Source: Pedobacter miscanthi
GTDB lineage: Bacteria; Bacteroidota; Bacteroidia; Sphingobacteriales; Sphingobacteriaceae
Length of the DNA: 64,000 nt
Assembly (NCBI RefSeq): GCF_003315595.1
Contig: NZ_QNQU01000001.1
Coordinates: 186,001-250,000 of the forward strand
Direction: 5' to 3'
The first letter of the stretch is position 1. The number at the start of each line of letters is the position of its first letter. A program made the position numbers and the translations under genes. Positions 27,887-37,061 of the stretch are shown piece by piece. Under the pieces are notes generated by a model, which was not told the DNA's origin, ran no database searches, and saw only the letters and a list, made by a program, of their open reading frames with translations.

Positions 27887-29665
27887 ATGAAAAAGTTAAT
27901 CTATATTTTAATAGCCATGATGCTTTTTAGCATGGGGGGCTGTAAAAAAGAATTTCTGCAGGAAGAACCCCGCGATAATACCTACGCAGATAACCTGCTG
28001 GTAGACTATACCGGTTTTAAAACCATGGTAACGGCTTTACAAGGCATGATGCGCCACGAATACCGCCGTGTTGATGCCTTTGGGGGCTTTGGAAGCCTGC
28101 CTTTGGTGCAACAGAGCATGTGGAGCTGTGGCGTTGATAACTCGTGGAGCAATAACTCGCACAGTTCTTTCAAATTTATGTACTACCCGAAAAATATCGA
28201 TCAAACCGATGCTGAACCGTTTAAAGCAACTTTCGAATGGCTGTACCGCATGGTTACCACCTCGAATATGATCATCACCAGGGCCGAGTCGCCATCGGTA
28301 AACTGGGGAAGTGGAAGTAAAGATGAAATTGTGGCTACAGCACGTTTCTTCAGGGCCTGGGCCTACCGTCACCTTACCTACTCCTTTGGCGCTGTACCGC
28401 TGGTTACCGAAGAAATTAACGGGGTAAACTACCGTAAGGACTGGGACCGCACCCCTGTTGCAGAAATACGGGCGGTAATGGAAGCCGATTTAAAATTTGC
28501 TGCCGAAAAACTTCCTGCCAGGGCAGCTTCCAATACCGCAGTGTCTGGTGCATTGGCCCGTCATTATCTGGGTGAGCTTTACCTGGCAATGGATAAACCA
28601 CAGGAAGCTAAAAATGCCTTACAGCCCCTGGTAGAAGGTGCTGTTTATAAGCTGATGACTACCCGTTTTGGCTCAAATGCCAGCAAACCGGGTTGTGCCT
28701 TTATTGATGTTTTCCGTTCGCCATTTTACTCGCAGGGCAACCAGGAAGTGCTTTATGCATTCGTTAATACTGAACCAGAGGTAGAATCGCACGGAACATC
28801 TGCCATTTACATCAAGAGCACCTATAAAAATTATTATTCCAATGATGTGGTAATCCGCAGGAGTAACCTGAATGCCCCCGAATATATTAGTGGTGCGGTA
28901 ACCCTGCCACAGATATTCTGGCTGGTAAACGGTGGAAAAGGTGCCGGCAGGTGTGTGCCATCTTTAGGTGCGCTCCGTTTGTATAATTATAAAAACCAGG
29001 GTACTGTTGACGACAGGATCTCGGATTATAGCATGGTTTGGAAAATTTACGAGAAAAATGCCGCGGGCAATATCGTAGAGTTTTTATCCGGCGGAAAAAC
29101 ACCGATTGATACCACTTTAACCACCGCTATGCTGGATGATAACCGTACCACCATCCAGAACTATAAATGGCCAACTACCCGCAAATGGGATTATACGCAA
29201 ACCATAGCTTCGAGGGGTGATGCAGACGAATCGTACAACGATGTTTCTTACCTACGCCTTGCCGATACCTATCTGCTTTATGCAGAAGCCCTATTTAAAC
29301 TGGGCGATATGGGCGGCTCCATTACCTGGATAAATAAAGTGAGGAACCGCTCGAACGCTGTTTCCATTACCACTACAGATTTAACCACAGGCGGATTGGA
29401 TTTTATCCTCGATGAACGTAGCCGTGAGCTATTATCAGAAGAAGAACGCAGGCATACTTTGATGCGTATAAGCCAGGAAAAAGGTGGTGATGAACGAGAT
29501 GTAAACAACTATTTCAAACGCCGTACCCGGAAATACAATGAAATAGCCGGTCGTAACGCACGGGGAATGAACGATTACGATACACCGGTGCTATTCCCGC
29601 TTCCACAGGATTTTATCGACTCCAATACCGGTCGGAAACTTACACAGAATCCGGGTTACCATTGA
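27887..29665 (+). CDS. SusD/RagB-family nutrient-binding lipoprotein
   Basis: A 592-residue surface lipoprotein: signal ending 'FSMGGCKKEF' with the lipidated Cys, N-terminal 'LQEEPRDNTYADNLL', TPR-like helices ('RFFRAWAYRHLTYSFGAVPLVTEEI', typical SusD_RagB), and a C-terminal 'DERSRELLSEEERRHTLMR...LFPLPQDFI' segment. It caps the SusC channel encoded 19 bp upstream and sets ligand specificity. Confidence 0.93.
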   Translation: MKKLIYILIAMMLFSMGGCKKEFLQEEPRDNTYADNLLVDYTGFKTMVTALQGMMRHEYRRVDAFGGFGSLPLVQQSMWSCGVDNSWSNNSHSSFKFMYYPKNIDQTDAEPFKATFEWLYRMVTTSNMIITRAESPSVNWGSGSKDEIVATARFFRAWAYRHLTYSFGAVPLVTEEINGVNYRKDWDRTPVAEIRAVMEADLKFAAEKLPARAASNTAVSGALARHYLGELYLAMDKPQEAKNALQPLVEGAVYKLMTTRFGSNASKPGCAFIDVFRSPFYSQGNQEVLYAFVNTEPEVESHGTSAIYIKSTYKNYYSNDVVIRRSNLNAPEYISGAVTLPQIFWLVNGGKGAGRCVPSLGALRLYNYKNQGTVDDRISDYSMVWKIYEKNAAGNIVEFLSGGKTPIDTTLTTAMLDDNRTTIQNYKWPTTRKWDYTQTIASRGDADESYNDVSYLRLADTYLLYAEALFKLGDMGGSITWINKVRNRSNAVSITTTDLTTGGLDFILDERSRELLSEEERRHTLMRISQEKGGDERDVNNYFKRRTRKYNEIAGRNARGMNDYDTPVLFPLPQDFIDSNTGRKLTQNPGYH

Positions 29666-29693
29666 TAAGATGAGATAGGATCATAAATATATT

Positions 29694-29760
29694 GTCATAC
29701 TGAGCTGCCGAAATGCCTTTCATAGTGTTATGGATGGCCCTTCGACAAGCTCAGGATGAC
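29694..29760. repeat. Short interspersed element with GTCATMCTGAG ends
   Basis: A 67-bp stretch framed by GTCATACTGAG (29694-29704) and CTCAGGATGAC (29750-29760), inverted with one mismatch. It includes 'CCTTCGACAAGCTCAGGATGAC', a sequence commonly dispersed in Bacteroidota intergenic DNA. It lies just after susD. Confidence 0.6.
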
Positions 29761-29821
29761 ATGAAAAACCTCTATTGACATTATTCATTAATTTATTAAT
29801 AATAAGCATTTTATACAGATC

Positions 29822-30025
29822 ATGCATTTCCACCCAGCTAAGCCAAAGTACCGCACCTCCGTTATACTTAACTCCGGCCTAACAAATTTTTCGGGCTTCA
29901 TCGACCTAGCCAACTTACTGACTCCCAAAGAAAAATTTTCAGCCGGCATTTTTTGTTTCTTTTTGATGCCAAAAAGGAAGATCCCTTCGGCGGCGGCGAG
30001 CCGAGGCAAGACCGTGCCATAGGGC
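29822..30025. other. Probable dispersed non-coding element in the susD-symporter gap
   Basis: Open frames exist on both strands but neither looks like a protein: composition is odd and no promoter or start context is visible. The segment joins 'GCCAAAGTACC', 'TGCCAAAAAGGAAGATCCC' and a GC-rich 'GGCGGCGGCGAGCCGAGGC' run, which differs from the surrounding AT-rich spacer. The gap at 59565-60215 holds a similar 'CCAAAGTACC'-bearing stretch. No function can be assigned. Confidence 0.3.
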
Positions 30026-30112
30026 AAATAAATCAATTAGACCACAGGAATTAAGATGCACCTCATAACAATTTCATCACCCAAGAAAAACATACACTAA
30101 AACAGAAATCAA

Positions 30113-31351
30113 TTGAGATATTTAAAAACACTATACGTCCAGGTATTAATCGCCATCGTGCTTGGCGTAATCGTTGGGTACCTTTACCCTTCATTCGCAC
30201 CATCGGCCAAACTCATCAGCGATACCTTTATCAATATGATCAAAATGATCATTGCGCCTGTTATTTTCCTGAGCATTGTAATCGGGATTGCAAAAGCAGG
30301 AGATATTAAAAAAGTTGGTAAAATGGGTTTAAAGGCGATTGTTTATTTCGAAATCATCACCACCATTGCCATTATCATCGGTTTGGTTATCGCCAATATC
30401 ATTAAACCCGGCGAAGGGGTTGAAAAACCCGTAACCGCCGCCGCACAGGCGGTACATGGGGCAGAAATAGACTGGAAAGAATTTATTGCCCATATTGTTC
30501 CCGGTAACATTGTAGAAGCATTTGCCAAAGGAGAAATTGTTCAGGTACTGTTTTTTGGTGTACTGTTCGCCGTTGCGTTGAGCAAAATGAAATCAGCCGG
30601 CGATAGCGTAATTGCCGGTTTTGAAAAAATTAACCAGGTATTGTTCAATATCCTCCATATTGTAATCAAAGTAAGTCCTTTAGGTGCTTTCGGCGGCATG
30701 GCATACACCATCGGGAAGTTTGGTTTTGCCACCCTGGCGGTTTTGGGCAAATTGCTCATCACCTTCTATATCACCGGTGCTGCTTTTATTTTTATTGTAC
30801 TCTACCTGGTATTAAAGGCAAACGGATTCAGTTTATGGAAACTATTAAAGTATATCAAATCCGAATTATTGATCGTGCTCGGATCGAGCAGCAGCGAGGC
30901 CGTTCTGCCCAACATTATGGAAAAACTCGAAGCTGCAGGCTGCGAAAAAAGCGTAGTTGGGCTGGTAGTTCCGGCTGGCTATAGTTTTAACCTCGATGGC
31001 ACCAGTATTTACCTCAGTTTAGCCGTTGTTTTCCTCGCCCAGCTCTTTCATGTTAACCTTACCCTGGGGCAGGAAATCACCATTATAGGCATCCTGATGT
31101 TAACCAGTAAAGGTGCTGCAGGCGTTACAGGAAGTGGTTTTTTGGTGCTTACTTCTACCCTAACCGCTTTAAAAATCATTCCGCTCGAAGGTTTGGCCCT
31201 CCTGGTAGGCGTAGATCGTTTTATGAGTGAAGGAAGGGCCATCATCAACGTAATCGGTAATACCATTGCCACATTGGTGATTGCCAAAAGCGAAAAATTA
31301 ATCGATGTTCAAAAATATTTAGCTACAGTAGAAAATCCTGAAAAGAAGTAA
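30113..31351 (+). CDS. Dicarboxylate/amino acid:cation symporter (DAACS family)
   Basis: A 412-residue inner-membrane transporter of the GltP/DctA family. The start is a TTG; no in-frame ATG occurs between it and the upstream stop at 30098, and 'MRYLKTLYVQVLIAIVLGVIVGYLYP' aligns with the family N-terminus. It has the re-entrant loop 'GSSSSEAVLPNIMEKL' and the substrate-site motif 'GYSFNLDGTSIYLSLA'. It imports C4-dicarboxylates, glutamate or aspartate with Na+ or H+. Its stop overlaps the pckA start by one base (TAATG), so the two are translationally linked. Confidence 0.92.
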   Translation: MRYLKTLYVQVLIAIVLGVIVGYLYPSFAPSAKLISDTFINMIKMIIAPVIFLSIVIGIAKAGDIKKVGKMGLKAIVYFEIITTIAIIIGLVIANIIKPGEGVEKPVTAAAQAVHGAEIDWKEFIAHIVPGNIVEAFAKGEIVQVLFFGVLFAVALSKMKSAGDSVIAGFEKINQVLFNILHIVIKVSPLGAFGGMAYTIGKFGFATLAVLGKLLITFYITGAAFIFIVLYLVLKANGFSLWKLLKYIKSELLIVLGSSSSEAVLPNIMEKLEAAGCEKSVVGLVVPAGYSFNLDGTSIYLSLAVVFLAQLFHVNLTLGQEITIIGILMLTSKGAAGVTGSGFLVLTSTLTALKIIPLEGLALLVGVDRFMSEGRAIINVIGNTIATLVIAKSEKLIDVQKYLATVENPEKK

Positions 31352-32919
31352 TGAGCATGATACAGACTGCAAATACCACAATACACCTACAATTATCTGC
31401 CGACGAACTCATTAACAGAGCATTATTGGCAGAAGGAAAACTGAACGATACCGGTGCCTTATGCATTAATACGGGCACGTTTACTGGAAGGAGTCCGTTG
31501 GATAAATTCACGGTGGAAGATGAGTTGAGTATATCACTTACCGATTGGAAAAGTGATTTCAATATCCCAATGAAAACACATTATTTTGAGGCCTTGAAAG
31601 AAGATTTACTTGCCTTTATAAATAACCAGCATGAAATCTTTCAAAGGCTATGTTATGCAAGTGCGCACCCTGATTATCGCTTAAAAATCAACGTGATTAC
31701 GCAAAGTGCTTCTGCCAATCTGTTTGCCTACAATATGTTTTTAAGGCCGGAGGATGTTTCTACAGAAAATGTTATCGGCGAATGGACGGTTATTCAGGTA
31801 CCTGGTTTTGAGGCAGATCCCGCCAAACACGGAACGCGGTCGAAGAATTTTTCGGTGATCTCCTTTAAAGAAAAAATGATCCTGATTGGCGGTACAGGTT
31901 ACACCGGAGAAATTAAAAAAGGGATTTTTACTGTCCTCAACTTTTTAATGCCTGCAAACTACGGAGTATTGAGCATGCACTGCAGTGCCAATATCGGTAC
32001 ACAAGGCGATACCGCTTTATTTTTTGGCTTAAGCGGCACAGGTAAAACCACTTTAAGTACCGATCCTCAGCGGTGGCTCATTGGTGATGACGAACATGGC
32101 TGGAGTAAAGATGCCGTATTTAATTTTGAAGGTGGCTGTTATGCTAAAACCATCGGCTTAAATGCCGAACACGAACCCGAAATATTTGCAGTCCTGCGCC
32201 ATGGCGCATTGGTAGAAAATGTAGTTTTTCGTCCGGATAGTAATGAAATTGATTTTAACGATAACAGCATCACCGAAAATACACGCGTAAGTTATCCCAT
32301 TACCTTTATTGACAGGATTGCAAGGCCTTCGGTGGGTGGAATCCCCAGAAACATATTTTTCCTTACCTGCGATGCTACAGGTGTATTGCCACCCATCAGT
32401 AAACTCAGTATCGAACAGGCAGAATATTATTTTTTAAGTGGTTACACCTCTAAAGTTGCAGGAACGGAAACCGGTATAAAATCGCCTAAACCAACCTTCA
32501 GCACCTGTTTCGGCGCTCCTTTTTTACCCTTAAACCCAAATGTGTATGCCGAAATGTTAGGTGCAAAACTCAGGGAACATGAAATTAAAGTATGGTTAGT
32601 GAATACCGGTTGGTGTGGTTTGCCTTTTCATCAGGGTAAACGCATCAGCCTTTCGCATACACGCACCATGGTAAATGCGGCATTAAATGGAGTGCTGGAT
32701 AAAGCGGATTTTGAAATTTTTCCATTATTTAATCTGGCTGTTCCATTCGAGTGTAAAAATATACCAACAGCGCTACTCAATCCGTACAAAACCTACCAGA
32801 ACAACAGCGATTATCTGGAACGCATGAAAAAACTGGCCAGCGACTTCGAAAATAATTTTACACAATATGCATCATCTGTGCGGAACAGTGTGATTGCCTG
32901 TAATCCAACATCCATATAA
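31351..32919 (+). CDS. pckA: Phosphoenolpyruvate carboxykinase (ATP)
   Basis: A 522-residue enzyme. It has 'TGRSPLDKF' (oxaloacetate-binding Arg47), the P-loop 'GLSGTGKTTL' (226-235), the metal-binding 'IGDDEHGW' (244-251) and 'RHGALVENVVF'. It converts oxaloacetate and ATP to PEP, CO2 and ADP, the entry step of gluconeogenesis. Coupling with the dicarboxylate symporter by a one-base overlap makes metabolic sense: imported C4 acids become oxaloacetate and then PEP. Length is close to the usual ~530-540. Confidence 0.95.
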   Translation: MSMIQTANTTIHLQLSADELINRALLAEGKLNDTGALCINTGTFTGRSPLDKFTVEDELSISLTDWKSDFNIPMKTHYFEALKEDLLAFINNQHEIFQRLCYASAHPDYRLKINVITQSASANLFAYNMFLRPEDVSTENVIGEWTVIQVPGFEADPAKHGTRSKNFSVISFKEKMILIGGTGYTGEIKKGIFTVLNFLMPANYGVLSMHCSANIGTQGDTALFFGLSGTGKTTLSTDPQRWLIGDDEHGWSKDAVFNFEGGCYAKTIGLNAEHEPEIFAVLRHGALVENVVFRPDSNEIDFNDNSITENTRVSYPITFIDRIARPSVGGIPRNIFFLTCDATGVLPPISKLSIEQAEYYFLSGYTSKVAGTETGIKSPKPTFSTCFGAPFLPLNPNVYAEMLGAKLREHEIKVWLVNTGWCGLPFHQGKRISLSHTRTMVNAALNGVLDKADFEIFPLFNLAVPFECKNIPTALLNPYKTYQNNSDYLERMKKLASDFENNFTQYASSVRNSVIACNPTSI

Positions 32920-32929
32920 ACAGAATACC

Positions 32930-33595
32930 ATGAAAAAAATAAAATTACTGATCGTTTTCTGCTGTTTTTTTGCCTCCTTAACCATGGCGCAGGAAAAACA
33001 CCGTTTTTTTGACGATGTACAAACCATAAAAAGTTACGATAAAATTTATGCCCCTGCAATCAGTCCCATCCTGTTTATCGGTAGCTCATCGATCAGGCGC
33101 TGGAGCAATCTGCAAAGCACTTTTGGCACCTATAACGTTTTGAACAGGGGCATCGGGGGAGCGGTAATTGATGACGTTACCTATTACCTCGATGATCTTC
33201 TGTTTGTTTATCAACCAAGGCAGGTGGTGATTTACGTGGGCGAAAATGATATCCCCATAGAAAATGAATCGCCTGAAATTATCCTCGAAAAAACCATTGC
33301 CTTGTATAAGGCCATCAGGGAAAAATTACCCGAAGTACCCATTGTTTACATTTCTTTAAAACCGAGTCCGGTAAGGGATAAGTTTCAGGCAAAATGTATG
33401 GCTGCCAACAAGCTGCTTCAGTCTTTTTTTGAAAAAGAAAAAAACACTTCATTTGCAGATGTTTTTACGCCCATGTTAAAGGATGGCAAATCGCGCCCTG
33501 AACTATTTGTTTCCGATATGCTGCACATGAAACCCGAAGGTTACAAAATCTGGGAAAATGTATTGAAACCAAAACTCCTTAAACCAGCGAACTAA
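32930..33595 (+). CDS. Secreted SGNH/GDSL-family hydrolase
   Basis: I use ATG 32930, which gives 221 residues with a signal peptide (ending 'SLTMAQ'); the earlier in-frame ATG at 32894 lies inside the pckA coding region. Block I is 'FIGSSSIRRW' (Ser nucleophile), then 'NRGIGGAVIDD' (Gly block), 'YVGENDIP' (Asn block, GEND in place of the usual GTND) and 'SDMLHMKPEGY' (catalytic Asp/His). It is a probable carbohydrate deacetylase or esterase in the periplasm. It starts 10 bp after pckA and is followed 1 bp later by a second esterase. Confidence 0.87.
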   Translation: MKKIKLLIVFCCFFASLTMAQEKHRFFDDVQTIKSYDKIYAPAISPILFIGSSSIRRWSNLQSTFGTYNVLNRGIGGAVIDDVTYYLDDLLFVYQPRQVVIYVGENDIPIENESPEIILEKTIALYKAIREKLPEVPIVYISLKPSPVRDKFQAKCMAANKLLQSFFEKEKNTSFADVFTPMLKDGKSRPELFVSDMLHMKPEGYKIWENVLKPKLLKPAN

Positions 33596-33596
33596 T

Positions 33597-34508
33597 ATGA
33601 AGTGGCATTATTTGATTTTTCTGCTTTGTTGTTCCGTTATTGTAAAAGCGCAACAGGAATTTAACCTTTATAGCGGAAAAATCCCCAATTCGAAAGGATG
33701 TGAGGTAAAGGAAATATGGACAGAAGAAAAAGGTAAACGTGGTACGGTAAAAAAAGTCACCGTTCCTACATTAAAGGTTTTCATGCCCCAAAATACCGGA
33801 ATTAACCGTCCGGCTGTAATTATTTGTCCGGGTGGTGGTTATGGCAACCTCAGTATTTTCGATGGTGGTTACGAAACGGCTGCCGAGCTAAGTAAAGCCG
33901 GAATAGTGGCATTTGTATTAAAATACCGCCTTTCAGATAGTTTATGTAATAAAAACAATGGATTAATTGCCCTGCAGGATGCCCAACAGGCGATTTCTCT
34001 TGTTAGAAAAAATGCAGCAAAGTACGGCGTCAATCCCAACAAAATAGGTTACGTTGGTTTTTCGGCCGGAGGGCATTTAGCTGCCATGGCTTCTACCCAT
34101 TACAACGATAAACAGGTAGATTCGGATATCAGTTTAAGGCCCGATTTTACCATCCTTGCCTACCCGATTATCAGTTTCCGCGATTCGTTAACAGCACCTG
34201 GATCTAAAACGAGGATCAATCTTTTAGGAAAAAACATAACACAAGAGCAAATCAGGTGGTATTCTCCCGAGCTTAACGTGAATAACCAAACACCACCGGC
34301 TTTTTTAATCCATGCTTCTGACGATCAAACGGCCCTTGTAGAAAACAGTTTGAGTTATTACGAAGCTTTGCATAAGAGGAATATTCCTGCAACCATTAAA
34401 ATTTACCAAAAAGGAGGACATGGTTTTGCCAATTATAACAAGGCAGAAGACGACCATTGGCTGCCACAAGCGGTAAAATGGCTGAAAATGAATAACTTTC
34501 TGAATTAA
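33597..34508 (+). CDS. Secreted alpha/beta hydrolase, BD-FAE/acetylxylan-esterase-like
   Basis: A 303-residue protein with a signal peptide (ending 'VIVKAQ'). It has the oxyanion motif 'VIICPGGGYGNLSIFDGGYETAAEL', the nucleophile elbow 'GFSAGGHLAAM', 'HASDDQTALVENS' (Asp) and 'KGGHGFANY' (His). This pattern is typical of the bifunctional deacetylase/feruloyl-esterase-like hydrolases that accompany xylan or pectin degradation. It is paired with the SGNH hydrolase and, more loosely, with the SusCD pair upstream. The substrate ester is not determined. Confidence 0.85.
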   Translation: MKWHYLIFLLCCSVIVKAQQEFNLYSGKIPNSKGCEVKEIWTEEKGKRGTVKKVTVPTLKVFMPQNTGINRPAVIICPGGGYGNLSIFDGGYETAAELSKAGIVAFVLKYRLSDSLCNKNNGLIALQDAQQAISLVRKNAAKYGVNPNKIGYVGFSAGGHLAAMASTHYNDKQVDSDISLRPDFTILAYPIISFRDSLTAPGSKTRINLLGKNITQEQIRWYSPELNVNNQTPPAFLIHASDDQTALVENSLSYYEALHKRNIPATIKIYQKGGHGFANYNKAEDDHWLPQAVKWLKMNNFLN

Positions 34509-34597
34509 CATCCCATATCAAATTCAATATCATGTACATTTTTCGATAACACGCCCCTCAACAATCGAACAACTCAGGTTTTATTGTTTGAATTGTT

Positions 34598-34605
34598 TAA
34601 TTTTG
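34598..34605 (+). promoter_or_regulatory. Possible -7 promoter box before the AraC-family gene
   Basis: TAATTTTG matches TAnnTTTG and ends 4 nt before the GTG start, the same spacing as at 20445. No good -33 TTG is seen at the right distance, so it is weak. Confidence 0.3.
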
Positions 34606-34609
34606 CACC

Positions 34610-35503
34610 GTGAGCAAAAGAGAAAATATCGACAGTTTTTATCAGCGTATCAAATATCCGGTGCTTGAACGTTTATCACCCGATCATCCTCATATCAACA
34701 TTTTTGAACGGGCATCGTGTGTAGGTGTTGTTCCTTATTCGCGGAGGGATTATTATAAAGTTACGCTGATATTGGGTAAAGGCACGCTCGAATATGCCGA
34801 TAAAACATTGTATATCGACCGGCCTGCGCTCATGTTTTCGAATCCGCTCATCCCTTATCACTGGCAACCTGATGTAGGCGAACAACTGGGCTGGTTCTGT
34901 ATATTTAATGATGCTTTCGTAAAACAGCGTGATGAGTTGTTAACCGATCTGCCCATGTTCCAGATCGAAACCGACAAAGTATTTTTCCCTGATGCTGAAA
35001 GCGTTAAAGAGATTTCGCTTTTCTTTGAGAAAATGGTAGAGGAAAACAAAAATAACTATGCACTAAAACAGGATGTATTGCGTAATTACCTCCATCTCAT
35101 TATCCACCATGCGCTAAAATTAAAGCCTGCCCATAACTACAATCATGATATGAACGCTTCTGCAAGGATTACTTCCATGTTTCTGGAACTTCTGGGCAGG
35201 CAATTCCCGATCGATTCGAGACAACATGAGCTTAAACTCAAATCGGCAAAGGATTTTGCAGATCACCTTTCCGTACACACTAACCACTTAAACCGTGCAG
35301 TTAAGGAGGTTACGGGTAAAACCACAACCGAACATATTGCTTCAAGAATTATGCTCGAGGCAAACGAACTTTTACGACACAGTAACTGGGCCATTTCAGA
35401 AATTGGTTATTGCCTGGGATTTGAATATCCTGGTTATTTTAATACCTTTTATAAAAAATATTCGGGTAAAAGCCCTAAAGAGATCCGCAAAGCGGTTGTT
35501 TGA
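34610..35503 (+). CDS. AraC-family transcriptional regulator
   Basis: A 297-residue protein starting at GTG. It has an N-terminal cupin-like ligand domain ('YYKVTLILGKGTLEYADKTLYIDRPALMFSNPLIPYHW') and a C-terminal double HTH ('SAKDFADHLSVHTNHLNRAVKEVTGKTTTEHIASRIMLEANELLRHSNWAISEIGYCLGF..PGYFNTFYKKYSGKSPKEIRK'). It lies directly upstream of the aldo/keto reductase on the same strand, its most likely target, as is common for this regulator-enzyme pairing. The effector is unknown. The start is less sure because GTG immediately follows the candidate -7 box. Confidence 0.9.
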   Translation: MSKRENIDSFYQRIKYPVLERLSPDHPHINIFERASCVGVVPYSRRDYYKVTLILGKGTLEYADKTLYIDRPALMFSNPLIPYHWQPDVGEQLGWFCIFNDAFVKQRDELLTDLPMFQIETDKVFFPDAESVKEISLFFEKMVEENKNNYALKQDVLRNYLHLIIHHALKLKPAHNYNHDMNASARITSMFLELLGRQFPIDSRQHELKLKSAKDFADHLSVHTNHLNRAVKEVTGKTTTEHIASRIMLEANELLRHSNWAISEIGYCLGFEYPGYFNTFYKKYSGKSPKEIRKAVV

Positions 35504-35554
35504 ATTTTAGAATTATTGGTTTGAATACTTTTATTTCCGAAACAAGCGCTCTCC

Positions 35555-35562
35555 TATCTTTG
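35555..35562 (+). promoter_or_regulatory. Possible -7 promoter box of the aldo/keto reductase
   Basis: TATCTTTG fits TAnnTTTG, 17 bp before ATG 35580. A -33 TTG is not at the usual distance, so AraC-type activation would be needed. Confidence 0.3.
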
Positions 35563-35579
35563 TTGCATAATTAAAGGTT

Positions 35580-36566
35580 ATGAAATACAGAAAATTAGGA
35601 AATACAGACATTGCTTTATCGGCTTTAGGATTAGGCTGCATGAGCATGAACCATGCTTATGGTGAACCCGATGATAACGAATCCATTGCTACATTGGAAA
35701 AAGCGCTCGAATTGGGCATCAATTTTTGGGATACCGCTGATATTTATGCGAATGGTGCCAACGAAGAACTGGTGGCAAAGGTTTTAAAGCCAAACCGTCA
35801 AAAGATTTTTATTGCAACCAAATTTGGTTTCGAACTGAACACCAAAGGAAAATATACGGCATTTAATGGCTCACCTGCTTACCTGAAAAAAGCCGTTGAA
35901 GACAGTTTACGCCGTTTACAAACAGATGTAATCGACCTTTATTATGCACATCGCATTGATCCCAATGTACCCGTAGAGGAAATGGTTGGTGCCATGGCCG
36001 ATCTGGTAAAAGAAGGAAAAGTGCGTTACCTCGGACTTTCTGAAGCATCGGCCAATTCGGTTAGGCGTGCACATGCTGTACACCCGATAAGTGCTTTACA
36101 AAGTGAATATTCATTACTCACCCGCGAAGTAGAAGCCGAAATTTTACCGGTTTGTAAAGAACTGGGGATATCTTTTATTCCTTTCAGTCCATTGGCCAGA
36201 GGATTGGTAACCAACACATTAGATGTAAGCACCTTAAAAGACGGCGATTTTCGAAAAAGCCTTCCACGTTTTCAGGAAGAGCATGCTGAAAACAACAGGG
36301 GATTAACACAGGAATTTGCCGAACTGGCTGCCGGTAAAAACTGTTCAGCCGCACAACTTGCTATTGCATGGGTACTTGCCCAGGGCGAAAACATTATTCC
36401 CATCCCGGGTACAAAACGCAGAAAATACCTGATCGAAAATGCGGGTGCTGTTGATGTAAATATTACTGCTGATGACCTTGCTAAAATTGAGGTATTGCTA
36501 AAAAAATATCCCAATACCGGCGAACGTTATAGCGAAGCCAATAATAAATTCGTGGATAAGAACTAA
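35580..36566 (+). CDS. Aldo/keto reductase
   Basis: A 328-residue (beta/alpha)8 NADPH oxidoreductase. The catalytic tetrad is visible: Asp in 'NFWDTADIY', Tyr in the same motif, Lys in 'IATKFGF' and His in 'YYAHRID'. The C-terminal '[15 protein letters not shown]' binds the 2'-phosphate of NADPH. The N-terminus '[20 protein letters not shown]' is typical of the AKR13-like group. It reduces aldehydes or ketones and is probably under the adjacent AraC regulator. A terminator follows at 36589. Confidence 0.93.
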   Translation: MKYRKLGNTDIALSALGLGCMSMNHAYGEPDDNESIATLEKALELGINFWDTADIYANGANEELVAKVLKPNRQKIFIATKFGFELNTKGKYTAFNGSPAYLKKAVEDSLRRLQTDVIDLYYAHRIDPNVPVEEMVGAMADLVKEGKVRYLGLSEASANSVRRAHAVHPISALQSEYSLLTREVEAEILPVCKELGISFIPFSPLARGLVTNTLDVSTLKDGDFRKSLPRFQEEHAENNRGLTQEFAELAAGKNCSAAQLAIAWVLAQGENIIPIPGTKRRKYLIENAGAVDVNITADDLAKIEVLLKKYPNTGERYSEANNKFVDKN

Positions 36567-36588
36567 TCAAAACTGATATTTTATTAAA

Positions 36589-36615
36589 AGCCTGGTTCGC
36601 TAACCGGGCTTTTTT
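36589..36615 (+). terminator. Rho-independent terminator after the aldo/keto reductase
   Basis: AGCCTGGTT / AACCGGGCT (one G-T pair) with a 4-nt loop, then TTTTT. Confidence 0.8.
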
Positions 36616-36783
36616 AATAGAAAACACCCTAAAAATTTATAAAAACTACACATTAAAATAAGTTTCGTGTAAATTTCATGATTAAAAACATACAACAGAG
36701 CCATATTTAAATCTACATTACCGATTTCGTGTAAAAATCTGATAATCAACGTTATTTAACGACACAAATATTACCTGCTTATC

Positions 36784-36791
36784 TATATTTG
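36784..36791 (+). promoter_or_regulatory. Possible -7 promoter box (TATATTTG)
   Basis: TATATTTG fits TAnnTTTG. It lies 36 bp before a 44-codon ORF and 270 bp before the metallopeptidase gene. No clear -33 element is seen. Confidence 0.35.
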
Positions 36792-36827
36792 TTTCACGTC
36801 CCACATAAATTAATAACATTTAGTACG

Positions 36828-36962
36828 ATGGGACATATTCTGAAAAACTTCAATAAAGCTGAACGCTACAGTTCACAAAAACAATACCCTGTTTTCCTGA
36901 TTATTTCTCCCGATTCCCGCCATCGCGATCTAATTTGTGCTTCCCAATACTACCGCCTGTAA
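36828..36962 (+). CDS. Possible small ORF, 44 residues
   Basis: ATG 36828 to TAA 36960-36962, in the 495-bp gap before the metallopeptidase and just after a TAnnTTTG box. The product begins MGHILKNFNKAERYSS and continues with a hydrophobic core 'PVFLIIS' and a basic 'SRHRD' stretch. No family is recognised. It could be a leader peptide, a small protein or chance. Confidence 0.28.
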   Translation: MGHILKNFNKAERYSSQKQYPVFLIISPDSRHRDLICASQYYRL

Positions 36963-37061
36963 TAATTTTTGCTAATGGTGTTCTTTAGTTTAAAAAAACA
37001 TCAGTTGCGTTAAAAAATATTGTAAGATCAACCTATTAACTAACTTTTAACTAACGAACCA

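Noticed and set aside
29788..30036. Minus-strand 82-residue frame between susD and the symporter
   Set aside because: Non-protein-like composition, overlaps another spurious frame on the opposite strand, and looks like a dispersed non-coding element.
32894..32929. N-terminal extension of the SGNH hydrolase into pckA
   Set aside because: The overlap is with pckA coding sequence; ATG 32930 gives a normal signal peptide.
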